Position numbers and translations under genes: made by a program. A stretch of 64,000 nucleotides of DNA from an uncultured Bacteroidales bacterium (GTDB taxonomy: Bacteria > Bacteroidota > Bacteroidia > Bacteroidales > Muribaculaceae), in contig CATZGB010000008.1 of NCBI GenBank assembly GCA_958418815.1, forward strand, positions 26,925-90,924, given 5' to 3'. Within the stretch, counting starts at the first letter, position 1. Every line of letters begins with the position of its first letter. A model generated the notes under the pieces. The model was not told where the DNA came from. It did not search any database and worked only from the letters and a program-made list of their open reading frames with translations. This document shows positions 15,843 through 25,075 of this stretch, in pieces.

Positions 15843-16625
15843 ATGAAAAAGATTGTATTCGCCATTTTGGGCCTCTTTATGCTTTCTGCCCCGACCATCA
15901 AGGCGGAACCCGACATCCGCGATCTGCTCGGCAACCTCGCCGGCGGGTCCTCATCTTCTGACAGCTCCACGGGGAGCGCGCTCGGCGACGCGCTCGGCGG
16001 ATTGATTTCCGGACTCCTTGGCGGAGGACAGCTCTCAGAAGCCGACCTTGCCGGCGTATATGCCTACAAGGAACCCGCGGTGACATTCAAAAGCGACAAC
16101 CTGCTCCAGAAAGCCGGAGGTGCGGCAATGGCCGCGACGATTGTCAACAAGCTGGCTCCATATTACGAGAAGGCCGGCTTGCAGAACCTCGTCGTCACCC
16201 TCACCCCGGAAAAGACCTGCGAATTTGCCCTCGGAAAAGCCAAACTCTCAGGCACTTTCCAGCGCGACTCCACACAGACTTCCTCAAATTCGTTCATTTT
16301 CAACTTCAAGGCGCTTGGCAAGATAAGCATCGGACAAATCACCGCCGATGTGCAGCGCACCTCATCAGGACTGATTCTGACTTTTGACGCGTCGAAACTG
16401 CTGACCTTGATGAACACGGTGGCCAAACTGACCGGCAAACAGACGTTGCAGGCAGCCGCGAGCTTCCTTAACAGCTACGACGGTCTCAATTGCGGATTCT
16501 CCCTCACCAAGACCGCGTCAGTGGCTCCGGAGCCTGGGACCACCACGTCTCCTGACGAAAATCCCGACTCGACCGGTTCGACCGGAGGCATCGGCTCATT
16601 GCTGAACCTCCTGAAAAACAGGTAA
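15843..16625 (+). CDS. DUF4923-family secreted protein
   Basis: The protein has a signal peptide (to about IKAEP), a low-complexity Gly/Ser segment (~30-60), and a body matching DUF4923: LAGVYAYKEPAVTFKSDNLLQKAGG and FDASKLLTLMNTVAKLTGKQ. The C-terminus is Pro/Thr/Asp-rich. The family is restricted largely to Bacteroidales and resembles a lipocalin-like fold; its role is unknown. The potassium transporter gene starts six bases downstream, so co-transcription is likely. Confidence 0.8.
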   Translation: MKKIVFAILGLFMLSAPTIKAEPDIRDLLGNLAGGSSSSDSSTGSALGDALGGLISGLLGGGQLSEADLAGVYAYKEPAVTFKSDNLLQKAGGAAMAATIVNKLAPYYEKAGLQNLVVTLTPEKTCEFALGKAKLSGTFQRDSTQTSSNSFIFNFKALGKISIGQITADVQRTSSGLILTFDASKLLTLMNTVAKLTGKQTLQAAASFLNSYDGLNCGFSLTKTASVAPEPGTTTSPDENPDSTGSTGGIGSLLNLLKNR

Positions 16626-16631
16626 ACTGAT

Positions 16632-18488
16632 ATGCCACACGGATTGCCAGGCATAAGACACCGGTTGATGGTGGCGGCAAACGCCTACCGCCGTTTCACC
16701 GCGCGTTTTGTGCCTGCGATTCGTTTGGGAAGCGTCATTGTCGGGGTTGCGGCTTTCATCGGGGCGATTGCTTGCCTTACCGCATTGACAATCTATTTCG
16801 GCTTTGACCATTCAGAAAGCGACCTGCGACGCATCTCAGGGGTGTTGCGCGTGTGTCAGATCATATTCATAATAAACATTCTCTATGGTCTTGCACTCTC
16901 ATTCCGCCAGACGTTGCGCGAGACACGTGCAATCAAATGGATTGTGGACCTGGCGGTGCTGTTGACATTGTTGCCGCTTGCATATCCCCGCCCCGACCAT
17001 CCATGGATTGAGATTCTCGACCAGATACTGTATTCCAACAAGTTCCTGTTCACAATACTCGGCGCATACTCAGTCGTAGACCTCTCTTTTGGGATCATAA
17101 AACTGCTCGGCCGGCGCACCAACCCCTCGCTTATCCTATCGGCCAGCTTTCTGCTTCTGATACTTGTCGGCTCCCTATTGCTGATGATGCCGAAATGCAC
17201 ATACGGAGGTATAGCTTACACCGACGCACTCTTCGTCTCAACCTCTGCCGTGTGCATCACCGGGCTGACCTCGGTCGATGTCCCGGCCACATTCACCCCC
17301 GCCGGGATTCTCGTGCTGGCGCTCCTTATCCAGACTGGCGGTTTGGGCGTGATGACTTTCACCAGCTTTTTCGCGTTGTTCTTCAGCGGCAACACGTCCA
17401 TATACAGCCAGCTCATGGTGCGCGACATGGTGTACTCCAAAACCATGAGCGCGCTGTTGCCGACGCTGCTATACATCCTTGCGTTCACCATCATGATAGA
17501 GCTGGCCGGAGCCGTGGCGATTTTCCTGTCAGTACACGACACACTCGGCATGTCGGTCGAGGAAGAGATGGTGTTCGCCGGATTTCATTCACTTTCGGCA
17601 TTCTGCAACGCGGGGTTCTCGAATGTCGACGGAGGACTCTCCAATCCTTTGCTCCTCGGCTCCGGCCAGTGGGTGTACATCATCGTGACCATACTTGTCA
17701 CCGCGGGAGGCATCGGCTTCCCGATACTTATGAACTTCCGCCAGGCAGCCGTGTGCAACCTCAGGAAGATCTGGGCTTGGGCGAGGCGACGCCCATCCCC
17801 CCGGATCCCACTCCACATATACGACCTCAACACCAAAATAGCGCTTGTCACATATGCCTGCCTTACATTGGTGTCAACCGGCCTGTTTCTGGTTTTCGAA
17901 TATGGCAACTCGCTTGATGGCATGTCAACAGGCCACAAAATCATCCAGTCTTGGTTCAACTCCTCAGTGCCACGCTCGTCAGGATTCGCCTCTGTCAATC
18001 CTGCTGGCTTCACCAACATCACCATACTGATGTTTCTCTTCCTCATGTGGATTGGAGGAGCCTCCCAGTCGACCGCCGGAGGCATCAAGGTCAATACCTT
18101 CGCCACTATGATTCTCAACCTGAAAGCGATAATACTCGGACGGGAAAGGGTCACCGCCTACGACCGCACCATATCCACGCCGTCGCTCAGGCGCGCACAC
18201 GCCGTCGTCGGCCTCTCCATACTGTCACTCACATTCTACACCATAATGCTGGTATGGCTTGAGCCTCACCTTCCGCCAAAAGCATTGGTTTATGAGGCGG
18301 TCTCGGCATTGTTCACCGTGGGCTCATCCCTCGGCATAACCCCTTCCCTCTCTTTATACTCCAAGATACTGCTCTGCACCGCGATGTTCCTGGGGCGGGT
18401 CGGCATCATATCCCTCCTTGTCGGCATGGTCGGCACCCACAATGACCCGCCATTCCGGCTCCCTGCAGACAACATCATAATCAACTGA
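16632..18488 (+). CDS. trkH: Potassium uptake channel subunit TrkH/KtrB
   Basis: This 618-aa membrane protein has the four pore loops of the TrkH/KtrB superfamily, seen as AVCITGLTSV, SAFCNAGFSNV, PRSSGFASVN and TVGSSLGITPS, each centred on the selectivity-filter glycine. It imports K+ with the RCK subunit encoded next. About 150 N-terminal residues precede the core and include roughly four extra hydrophobic helices, making it longer than typical TrkH (about 480 aa). The start at 16632 is six bases after the DUF4923 stop. TrkH and KtrB are not separable by eye. Confidence 0.9.
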   Translation: MPHGLPGIRHRLMVAANAYRRFTARFVPAIRLGSVIVGVAAFIGAIACLTALTIYFGFDHSESDLRRISGVLRVCQIIFIINILYGLALSFRQTLRETRAIKWIVDLAVLLTLLPLAYPRPDHPWIEILDQILYSNKFLFTILGAYSVVDLSFGIIKLLGRRTNPSLILSASFLLLILVGSLLLMMPKCTYGGIAYTDALFVSTSAVCITGLTSVDVPATFTPAGILVLALLIQTGGLGVMTFTSFFALFFSGNTSIYSQLMVRDMVYSKTMSALLPTLLYILAFTIMIELAGAVAIFLSVHDTLGMSVEEEMVFAGFHSLSAFCNAGFSNVDGGLSNPLLLGSGQWVYIIVTILVTAGGIGFPILMNFRQAAVCNLRKIWAWARRRPSPRIPLHIYDLNTKIALVTYACLTLVSTGLFLVFEYGNSLDGMSTGHKIIQSWFNSSVPRSSGFASVNPAGFTNITILMFLFLMWIGGASQSTAGGIKVNTFATMILNLKAIILGRERVTAYDRTISTPSLRRAHAVVGLSILSLTFYTIMLVWLEPHLPPKALVYEAVSALFTVGSSLGITPSLSLYSKILLCTAMFLGRVGIISLLVGMVGTHNDPPFRLPADNIIIN

Positions 18489-18510
18489 CCATCAACAAAA
18501 CGACGACACT

Positions 18511-19224
18511 ATGCGTTACCTGATAATCGGCCTCGGCATCTACGGCTCAAACCTCGCGCGCGACCTCACAGACATGGGCCACGAAGTGATTGGCGCAGAC
18601 ATACGCGCCGCAAACGTGGAAGCGATAAAGGACTACATATCCACGGCCTACATACTTGACTCCACTGACGAGCCTTCTCTGGCCGCACTGCCCCTGAAAA
18701 ACATCGACCTTGTGATAGTGGCCATCGGCGAGAACTTCGGGGCGAGCGTCAAGACGGTCGCGCTGCTGCGCAAAATCGGAGTAAGGAAAATCTACGCCCG
18801 CGCCATCGACGAGCTCCACCAGTCTATCCTCGAAGGACTTCAGGTCGAAAGGATACTGACACCCGAACAACGCGCCGCCCATGACCTGGTCAATGAGATG
18901 GAACTCTCATCCCAAGTCGCGTCGCTCCGTATAGGCCGCGACACATTCGCCATAAGGTTTCGTGCGCCGGCGGTATACCATCACATGGCATACTCCGAAA
19001 TCACATCCGAATCTCTGCGGGGACTCAAGCTGATAGCAGCCGCGCGCCCCACTTCGCATAACAATGTTTTAGGCATCACCCATGTGGTTATGGAGTCCCT
19101 GCCGGTTGGCATCCTGGAGCAAACGTCCCACCCCGCCCCCTCGCTAAACGTGGAACCCGGCGACATTTTCCTCTGCATTGGCTCGATGTCGGACTACAAA
19201 GCCTTGTTCCGTTTTTTGAATTGA
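18511..19224 (+). CDS. trkA: Potassium uptake regulatory subunit TrkA/KtrA (RCK)
   Basis: The protein starts with a Rossmann motif (YLIIGLGIYGSNLARDL, GxGxxG), followed by an RCK-N domain with ADIRAANVEAI, and DLVIVAIGENFGASV. A C-terminal RCK-C domain (~135-237) ends near PGDIFLCIGS. It binds NAD(H) or adenine nucleotides in the cytoplasm and gates the TrkH/KtrB channel encoded 22 bases upstream. At 237 aa it has one RCK unit and is KtrA-like rather than a double-RCK TrkA. It faces rpoD convergently, with a terminator hairpin between them. Confidence 0.92.
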   Translation: MRYLIIGLGIYGSNLARDLTDMGHEVIGADIRAANVEAIKDYISTAYILDSTDEPSLAALPLKNIDLVIVAIGENFGASVKTVALLRKIGVRKIYARAIDELHQSILEGLQVERILTPEQRAAHDLVNEMELSSQVASLRIGRDTFAIRFRAPAVYHHMAYSEITSESLRGLKLIAAARPTSHNNVLGITHVVMESLPVGILEQTSHPAPSLNVEPGDIFLCIGSMSDYKALFRFLN

Positions 19225-19257
19225 CAACGCCAGGCCTTACCCCAATCCCTATCTTGT

Positions 19258-19307
19258 TAAAAACGCGCAGAGCCACCCGGAACGATATGTCCGGAAGCTC
19301 TGCGCGG
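19258..19307 (-). terminator. Intrinsic terminator of rpoD (possibly bidirectional)
   Basis: A 10-bp GC-rich stem (19265-19274 with 19298-19307) carries an inner 5-bp CCGGA/TCCGG pairing. On the minus strand it is followed by a run of T (complement of 19260-19264). It lies between the convergent trkA and rpoD genes. Confidence 0.8.
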
Positions 19308-19366
19308 TATTTGTAATGCGGCGACTCCGTCCAACACCGGACGGGCCACAATCACTTCATATGTTG

Positions 19367-20227
19367 TTACTGGCCGAGGTAAGTCTTCAGCAGGCGCGAC
19401 TTCTGCCCCTTGAGACAACGTATGGCCTTTTCCTTGATCTGACGCACACGCTCGCGGGTGAGATCAAACTTCGCCCCGATTTCCTCAAGGGTCATCTCCT
19501 GGCAACCGATCCCGAAGAACATCTTCAGAATCTCCCTCTCACGCTCATGCAACTGACGGAGAGCGCGGTCAACCTCCTTGGAGAGCGATTCCTGGTTGAG
19601 TGTCGCGTCAGCCATCGGGCTGTCATCATTGGTCAGCACATCAAGCAGGGAGTTATCCTCTCCCTCCACAAACGGAGCATCCACCGAAATATGGCGGCCT
19701 GAGACTTTGAGGGTGTCAGCCACCTTGTCGACAGGCACATCAAGGGTCTCGGCAAGTTCCTCAGGCGAAGGACGGCGTTCATTCTCCTGCTCAAACTTCG
19801 AGAGGGCTTTGGAAATCTTGTTGAGAGACCCAACCTGGTTGAGCGGGAGACGTACGATACGGCTCTGCTCAGCCAATGCCTGGAGTATAGACTGGCGGAT
19901 CCACCACACGGCATATGAGATGAACTTGAAACCGCGGGTCTCGTCAAACTTCTGCGCGGCCTTGATAAGCCCGAGATTGCCCTCGTTTATAAGGTCAGGA
20001 AGGCTCAGCCCCTGATTCTGATATTGTTTGGCCACCGACACCACGAACCTGAGATTGGCGCGTGTCAGTTTCTCCAAAGCGGCCTGGTCTCCCTCGCGAA
20101 TGCGCTGGGCCAGTTCCACCTCCTGCTCTACCGTGATAAGGTCTTCACGCCCAATCTCCTGGAGATACTTGTCAAGCGACGCGCTCTCGCGATTGGTGAT
20201 TGATTTTGATATCTTTAATTGTCTCAT
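19367..20227 (-). CDS. rpoD: Primary sigma factor RpoD (sigma-70, Bacteroidetes type)
   Basis: The 286-aa protein has region 1.2 (SLDKYLQEIGREDLITVEQEVELAQRI), region 2 with the -10-reading helix (KFISYAVWWIRQSI), region 3 (RRPSPEELAE) and region 4.2 with LTRERVRQIKEKAI. The short form without region 1.1 is characteristic of the Bacteroidetes housekeeping sigma factor, which recognises TTTG/TAnnTTTG promoters like those seen in this window. Its 5' leader contains an 8-bp hairpin with a 4-base loop (20280-20299). It is monocistronic, ending at the terminator described separately. Confidence 0.95.
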   Translation of the reverse strand: MRQLKISKSITNRESASLDKYLQEIGREDLITVEQEVELAQRIREGDQAALEKLTRANLRFVVSVAKQYQNQGLSLPDLINEGNLGLIKAAQKFDETRGFKFISYAVWWIRQSILQALAEQSRIVRLPLNQVGSLNKISKALSKFEQENERRPSPEELAETLDVPVDKVADTLKVSGRHISVDAPFVEGEDNSLLDVLTNDDSPMADATLNQESLSKEVDRALRQLHEREREILKMFFGIGCQEMTLEEIGAKFDLTRERVRQIKEKAIRCLKGQKSRLLKTYLGQ

Positions 20228-20279
20228 GCTCTGTATGTAGTCTGAACCACCCCTGGCGGGGTCTATACGCAGAAAAGGG

Positions 20280-20299
20280 TGACCCTGATACCAGGGTCA
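20280..20299 (-). promoter_or_regulatory. Hairpin in the rpoD leader
   Basis: TGACCCTG and its exact complement flank a 4-base loop about 50-70 bases upstream of the rpoD start. A TAnnTTTG-like box (TAAATTTG, minus strand, 20321-20314) lies just upstream, so the hairpin would be near the mRNA 5' end. Any function is unproven. Confidence 0.4.
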
Positions 20300-20467
20300 T
20301 TCTCCTCAATTTGCAAATTTAACGCTTTATTCTCATAAATAATTGCGCCGCCGACGTTAAAATATATTAAACCACGGCAATCCGGCGGGGAATCCACGCC
20401 GGCATCAAAACAAAAAGCTGACAGCAGTCAACATTCAGTCTTCTGACAATCAGCTTCTTATCTTCTG

Positions 20468-20540
20468 AGCCGCGAGTGGGACTCGAACCCACGACCTTTT
20501 CGTTACGAATGAAATGCTCTACCAACTGAGCTATTGCGGC
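20468..20540 (-). tRNA. tRNA-Thr (anticodon CGT)
   Basis: The minus strand folds into a cloverleaf: acceptor GCCGCAA, D-arm GCTC..GAGC, anticodon loop TTCGTAA giving CGT, T-arm GTGGG TTCGAGT CCCAC, and discriminator T. CCA is not encoded. Two A.C mismatches are present, at the sixth acceptor pair and at the last anticodon-stem pair, both where an A-T pair would be expected. Confidence 0.88.
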
Positions 20541-20818
20541 TGGATGCGCATTGACGGCTTTCCGTTTCTGCACCGCAAAGTTACAAACTTTTCCTGACTT
20601 GACAAAATATCATCAGGATTTGTCTGCCTCCCAGCCATCATTTTTCACGCTGCATTTTTCACGCTGTCTTCAACCGCACCTCAGTTTCGAGATATATACC
20701 GAAAACATTAGTTTCATTGCATGTCCCGGATTATGCCAACCGGCTTTATGAACCAGACCGGAGATGTCAATGGAATTTTGTAATTTTGCGTCAGACAAGC
20801 ATAACAACTACGACAACA

Positions 20819-21232
20819 ATGATAACGCAAACTGAATTTACTGTCGGCCCATTTCCGCGAGGCATGCACCTCGTGACAGGCGAGGTGTTGCGCAATCTCC
20901 CCAAATTGCCGGAAAAAGGGCTGTTGAATCTTTTGATAAAGCACACGTCGGCGGCATTGGCGCTCAATGAAAACGCCGACCCGGATGTTCGCCATGACCT
21001 GAATATGATTTTCGACCGACTTGTGCCGGAGAACGCACCGTATTATCTGCACACAGATGAAGGGCCTGACGACATGCCCTCCCATGCCAAGTCTGTGATT
21101 GTCGGTTCTTCGCTCTCTATCCCCATAACCGGCGGAAGGCTCAATCTCGGCATCTGGCAAGGCATCTATCTATGTGAATTCCGAGACTGCGGCGGCCCGC
21201 GCAGGCTTATCGCCACCATAATCGGAGAATGA
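20819..21232 (+). CDS. yjbQ: YjbQ/UPF0047 family protein (secondary thiamine-phosphate synthase type)
   Basis: The ATG at 20819 gives 137 residues matching the YjbQ family: GLLNLLIKHTSAALALNENADPDVRHDL contains the conserved HTSA and NENAD motifs, and then LHTDEGPDDMPSHAKS and GTWQ-like LGIWQGIYLCEFRD. Members can have weak thiamine phosphate synthase activity, but the physiological role is unsettled. A TAATTTTG promoter-like box precedes it at 20781-20788. A longer upstream frame is non-coding. A short ORF overlaps its stop codon. Confidence 0.9.
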   Translation: MITQTEFTVGPFPRGMHLVTGEVLRNLPKLPEKGLLNLLIKHTSAALALNENADPDVRHDLNMIFDRLVPENAPYYLHTDEGPDDMPSHAKSVIVGSSLSIPITGGRLNLGIWQGIYLCEFRDCGGPRRLIATIIGE

Positions 21233-21417
21233 CCAACGGCATAAGCTTAAACACGGAGCATGCCACGCCCACTGCCATACGCGGGAGAGACTCTGTCAGC
21301 AGCCTGGCAGCCCGATGGCTCCGCGACGCAACGGTGCCACACTCCTACTTTATAATTGCCGAGTTAGCTCCGGATTGTTCTCCGACCTCATTGCCCCGCT
21401 GCACTTTCTTGCCATAA
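21229..21417 (+). CDS. Short ORF coupled to yjbQ, possibly a gene remnant
   Basis: ATG at 21229 overlaps the yjbQ stop (ATGA). The 62-codon frame starts with protein-like sequence (RGRDSVSSLAARWLRDATV) but its last ~70 bases overlap the 3' end of the convergent barrel gene. I do not recognise a family. It may be the 5' stump of a gene interrupted when the barrel gene arrived, or a chance ORF. Confidence 0.25.
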   Translation: MTNGISLNTEHATPTAIRGRDSVSSLAARWLRDATVPHSYFIIAELAPDCSPTSLPRCTFLP

Positions 21418-23450
21418 CCGAAAGTATATGTGACGGCCACATTGATGCGGGGATGTGAGCTCGTGCCGATGTTTTCCTTTAATTCCGTGTATAATGGAGA
21501 TTCTATGACGATGTCAGCACTGCTCCAGCCTTTGTTGAAGAAGTTGGCGGCCATTACCCGTATGTTCCAGTCAGAGTTTGCCCATCCGACGGTGACGCTA
21601 TGGAAATTCCTTTCCCTGTAGATTTGCGGAGATGAGGCGAACATCTGCCGGTCAGGGGTCTGGTAATAGGCCTGGAAATACAGACTGTTGAGGTAGCAAG
21701 TGGCTTGGGCGGTAATCGAGAATGGACTGTACGACTTGTCGTAGATACCGGTGGATTTGTAAAAAGCCTGTTTCGGGCTGACGTAAAGTTGCAATTTCCC
21801 TCTGAACAGTTTCCAGTTTGCGGCAAGTCCGATCTCGCTTTTCACATAATTGCCATTGTTGCGGTAATTCCTTATTAGCGCCTGGCCGTCATTGTATGGT
21901 TCATATATGATGAACTGTCGGTCAATGTATTCCATGAAATTGCTGAAAGCACTCAGACCGAAAGCGTTTGAGGGCATCCAGGTGTAGGCAAGATTCAGCG
22001 TTATGTGCCGGCAGTTTTTTAGCAACGGATTGCCGGTCACATACATATATTCATTGTCTTGCAGAATGTCTGAGGCTTTCTGGTCTATGCCAGGGCTGTT
22101 GGTGGCATACTGGAAATAGGCTGAGAATGCGTTTTCAGAATTGGGAGAGAAACGGAGATTGATATGCGTGAACGGGTATGTGTCATCATACTTTTGCCCG
22201 TTTATGTCACACCCCTCCCAGCAGAATCCGGCATCGGCATATAAACTGATTCTTTGAGTCTGAAAGTTATAGCATAACATCCCTGCGGCAAATGCATTGT
22301 GGAAGCGGTCATAATAATCGCTCGTGCCGGAATAGCGCAGACGGTTTATGTTGTCGCCCCCGCTGACTCCAAACATGGCCGTATGCTTTTGACCTATCCG
22401 TTTCTGCAAATACGCGTTGACACGATAGTCATAAGCGTTTTCACGCGCATGTCTGACTATTTCGGTGGAGTTTGAGGCAGAGTAGGAAAGGTAGTCGTTG
22501 CTGTGGGTGTGGTTGAAACTTGGCGAGATGTCTATCGAAAACTGCCTCGGCAATGAAAAGAAGAAAGAACCTTGATATGCGACAGAGTTGCTTCGGCTCG
22601 GATTGCTCCGGTCAAAAGTGTAGTCGTTCTCACTGCCGGGCAGATAAGTCAGGCGGCCTTGCTGGCGATAGACCGGAATGCCAACGTGAGTGAAACCGAC
22701 CGTGTTGCGTATCTGTATCCTGTCAGAGGCGTATGTCGCCCGGAACGTTACCGGATACTGGTTTTGCTTGTAATGTGAACCATCAAGTGTTTCAGCGCGA
22801 GTTAGCTTGTAATCAGTCCCATCTGCATCTTTCAGCGAGTAGACACCTTTTACTGAGTTGCCTATATGATGGTTGTCCCAGTTGTTAGCCCCGACATACA
22901 GGTCATATGTCATCCTCTTGAATGAGAACTTCGAGAAAACATTGTTGCGGCTTGAGAAGCCCACAAGGAAGTTTTCATTTGTTGTCAGTTTGGTGTAACC
23001 ACCATAGGCGTATTCCTGGACAATGATATTGATTACACGCTGCGCGCCGCGAAAACGCGGATCACTCGGAAACTCAAGATATTCGACCTTCTTCACATCC
23101 GGCATGCGCAGACCTTCCATCTCCTCCTTTGACGCCTCAAGGTAATTTATGAATATTGCCACATCGCCTCCGGCATTGTCGGTGACAGCTTCGCTGACCG
23201 GATTTATCTGTATCTGAGGGATAGCCATCTGCCGCAAAAGGTCGACCGCATTTTGCGAGGAGTTCTTTTGTTTTCCCGTCGGTATATAAGTGGTGGAGGT
23301 CGTAGGAATTACCTTTATCCAAAGATGTGGGAATAGCAGCCCACGCTATACGCGTGAGAACCACCATGCCTGCTCTCGGATAAGTCTTGAATTTCCTACG
23401 TTCCCGACTAAGAGAAAAGCATAACGTTTCTTGTTTTTCCAAAATGTCAT
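21345..23450 (-). pseudogene. Outer-membrane beta-barrel (TonB-dependent receptor-like) gene, 5' truncated
   Basis: The open frame below 23345 encodes ~660 residues: the end of a plug-like domain (IPTGKQKNSSQNAVDLLRQM, DVAIFINYLEAS, MPDVKKVEYLEFPSDPRFRG, VINIIVQ) and a full barrel ending in VTYTFGYGKK. Family members usually have a signal peptide, a carboxypeptidase-regulatory-like domain and a complete plug before this point. Here an in-frame TAG (23348-23346) lies immediately upstream, and the only preceding in-frame ATG (23450) gives a poor leader. The 5' part thus appears lost, and export to the outer membrane is unlikely. A short active variant with an unusual start is the alternative. 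Confidence 0.6.
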
Positions 23451-23631
23451 GAACCGGCCTGGGCCAATTCAACCGCAAAATTAACCATTTTTTCTAAATG
23501 TCCGGCATCCCACGGCCTCAAATCTTAGACAAAATCCCGTGAAACTGTCGAAACCAGAGTGTCAATCCACTATATCTCACCTGCTGCCATATAGTTTATT
23601 TGAATGTTTTTTTAATCCAATTTCGGTTTCA

Positions 23632-23663
23632 GTTGGTTTTATGTTATAGAAATACTACTTTTG
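23632..23663 (+). promoter_or_regulatory. Promoter of the 220-aa nuclease-like gene
   Basis: GTTG (3 of 4 matches to TTTG) at 23632-23635 is followed after 20 bases by TACTTTTG at 23656-23663, matching TAnnTTTG. The start codon lies 27 bases downstream. Confidence 0.5.
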
Positions 23664-23690
23664 TAATCACCATCCCGAAAAGCAAGACAA

Positions 23691-24353
23691 ATGAACGCCA
23701 CTCAATTCCAAGAACTTTCGTCCATACTCAGCTCGCTGATCGGGCAAATACCCTTACGTTGGGGCGCGGTTCAGAATGACCTGTTCGACTCAAAACTCGA
23801 CACTTTCAAGGTCGACACATTCAACCAGCTTGAATCCGCCATCCAGGAGTTCACCCCAAAGCTCCAGAATTATTTGAAAAGGAAATGGTATCTCGATAAA
23901 TGCGCCAGATGCGATGAATATCTTTTCGGTCTAAATCCCAACGTCACCCCCAATCCCAATCCGCATGACAAAAGATTCGACCTCACTTTTGAGGGCAAAA
24001 TCAAATTTGATGTCAAATGCTCCATCATCCCCCACCATTTGCAGTCTGAGGCTGAGGAATGCATCACAAACCCGCAAAGGATGATTGAGTCATTTTACAG
24101 AAGACAAAGCAACGGTGTCCGCAAATGCTATCAGGACCGACTGTTCATCGTCCATCATTCCTTTGTCCGGCCCGAACACGAGCTGAACCTACGTTGCGCG
24201 TGGGACTCCAAAAAGGAAATCTACCGTGTCTTTTCCGAAAACATCAACAAAATCAAGTTTCGCGAATGCTACGGTTGCCAAGCCGGAGTGATTTTCATTC
24301 TCGAACGCGAGCCCGGAATAGTTTCATTTTCCATCGATGGTCTCACACTATGA
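23691..24353 (+). CDS. Hypothetical protein, 220 aa, possible PD-(D/E)XK nuclease fold
   Basis: The family is not recognised. A central segment, RFDLTFEGKIKFDVKCSIIP (~96-114), has Asp97 followed ten residues later by Asp-Val-Lys (107-109), the arrangement of the PD-(D/E)XK nuclease core. Four cysteines (CARC near 71 and CYGC near 198) could bind zinc. There is no signal peptide. It has its own promoter and lies at the left end of an accessory islet. A DNA-cleaving or phage-defence role is a plausible inference only. Confidence 0.5.
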   Translation: MNATQFQELSSILSSLIGQIPLRWGAVQNDLFDSKLDTFKVDTFNQLESAIQEFTPKLQNYLKRKWYLDKCARCDEYLFGLNPNVTPNPNPHDKRFDLTFEGKIKFDVKCSIIPHHLQSEAEECITNPQRMIESFYRRQSNGVRKCYQDRLFIVHHSFVRPEHELNLRCAWDSKKEIYRVFSENINKIKFRECYGCQAGVIFILEREPGIVSFSIDGLTL

Positions 24354-24391
24354 GCCCTGCGAAAAAAAGTCGGCAGGTCATCAATGAAAAT

Positions 24392-24565
24392 TTATTTTGG
24401 CGCGAGCACAAGGTCGTAAAGTCCCCAGCATGCAAGGGTATAAACGACAATGAATATGAAGTAACGCAACCGCTTGGATTTTATAATCTTGTATTTATCC
24501 AAAACCGACAGCAGAGCAGCCCCCACCACAACATATATTATATAGTAATACCACGGCAAATTCAT
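24392..24565 (-). CDS. Small two-helix membrane protein
   Basis: The ATG at 24565 gives 57 residues with two hydrophobic helices (~4-22 and ~33-52) separated by a basic loop (DKYKIIKSKRLRY). The upstream extension to 24667 looks non-coding. No family is recognised. It lies downstream of another small membrane protein gene on the same strand. Confidence 0.45.
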   Translation of the reverse strand: MNLPWYYYIIYVVVGAALLSVLDKYKIIKSKRLRYFIFIVVYTLACWGLYDLVLAPK

Positions 24566-24674
24566 AGTGTTGCAATTTTGAAGTTTCCTCATTAGACGCG
24601 GATATAGAGAAAAAAGTTGCAGATAACAGAAAAAACATCCTATCGGCAGAACCTCCATCTCAACCATCCGGTGT

Positions 24675-25061
24675 CTATCGCTTCATACCCTCCTTTCTAC
24701 GCCGTCTATATTCCTTATATTCCGCTGGGGTCATCAAAAGAATTCGAAGCCACATAGGACGAGCGGACCATAGCCTCTCGGGATTCCTCGCATTCTCTTT
24801 CTGCTCCCACTTCAACCGCTCGAAATCCTCCAAATCTTTGATTATCTTTTCCTTCGGATAACCAACTGGATATGGGCCCCGAGGTCTTTTTACGATGTAA
24901 CATCCTTTGCGGCGGTCGTTGTCGTCATAGTACACACTGACTTTATCACTTCTCCACTGCCGATAGTAAAAATATCTGCCGACAGCCACAATGATACCAA
25001 ATCCGCTCATTATCAACCCTGCGAAAATCAGGTCTGCTATTATCTGCACCAATATGTCCAT
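24675..25061 (-). CDS. Hypothetical membrane-anchored protein, 128 aa
   Basis: One N-terminal transmembrane helix (~5-29) is followed by a strongly basic cytoplasmic tail with YYDDNDRRKGCYIVKRPRGP and an Arg-rich C-terminus. I do not recognise the family. It follows the TonB-like gene by 14 bases and is probably co-transcribed with it and the small gene below. Confidence 0.5.
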   Translation of the reverse strand: MDILVQIIADLIFAGLIMSGFGIIVAVGRYFYYRQWRSDKVSVYYDDNDRRKGCYIVKRPRGPYPVGYPKEKIIKDLEDFERLKWEQKENARNPERLWSARPMWLRILLMTPAEYKEYRRRRKEGMKR

Positions 25062-25075
25062 CTCTTATTTCAATA

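Noticed and set aside
23137..23478. A 113-codon minus-strand ORF at the 5' end of the barrel gene
   Set aside because: Its sequence overlaps the plug in the wrong frame; the plug homology is in the neighbouring frame, so this is a shadow.
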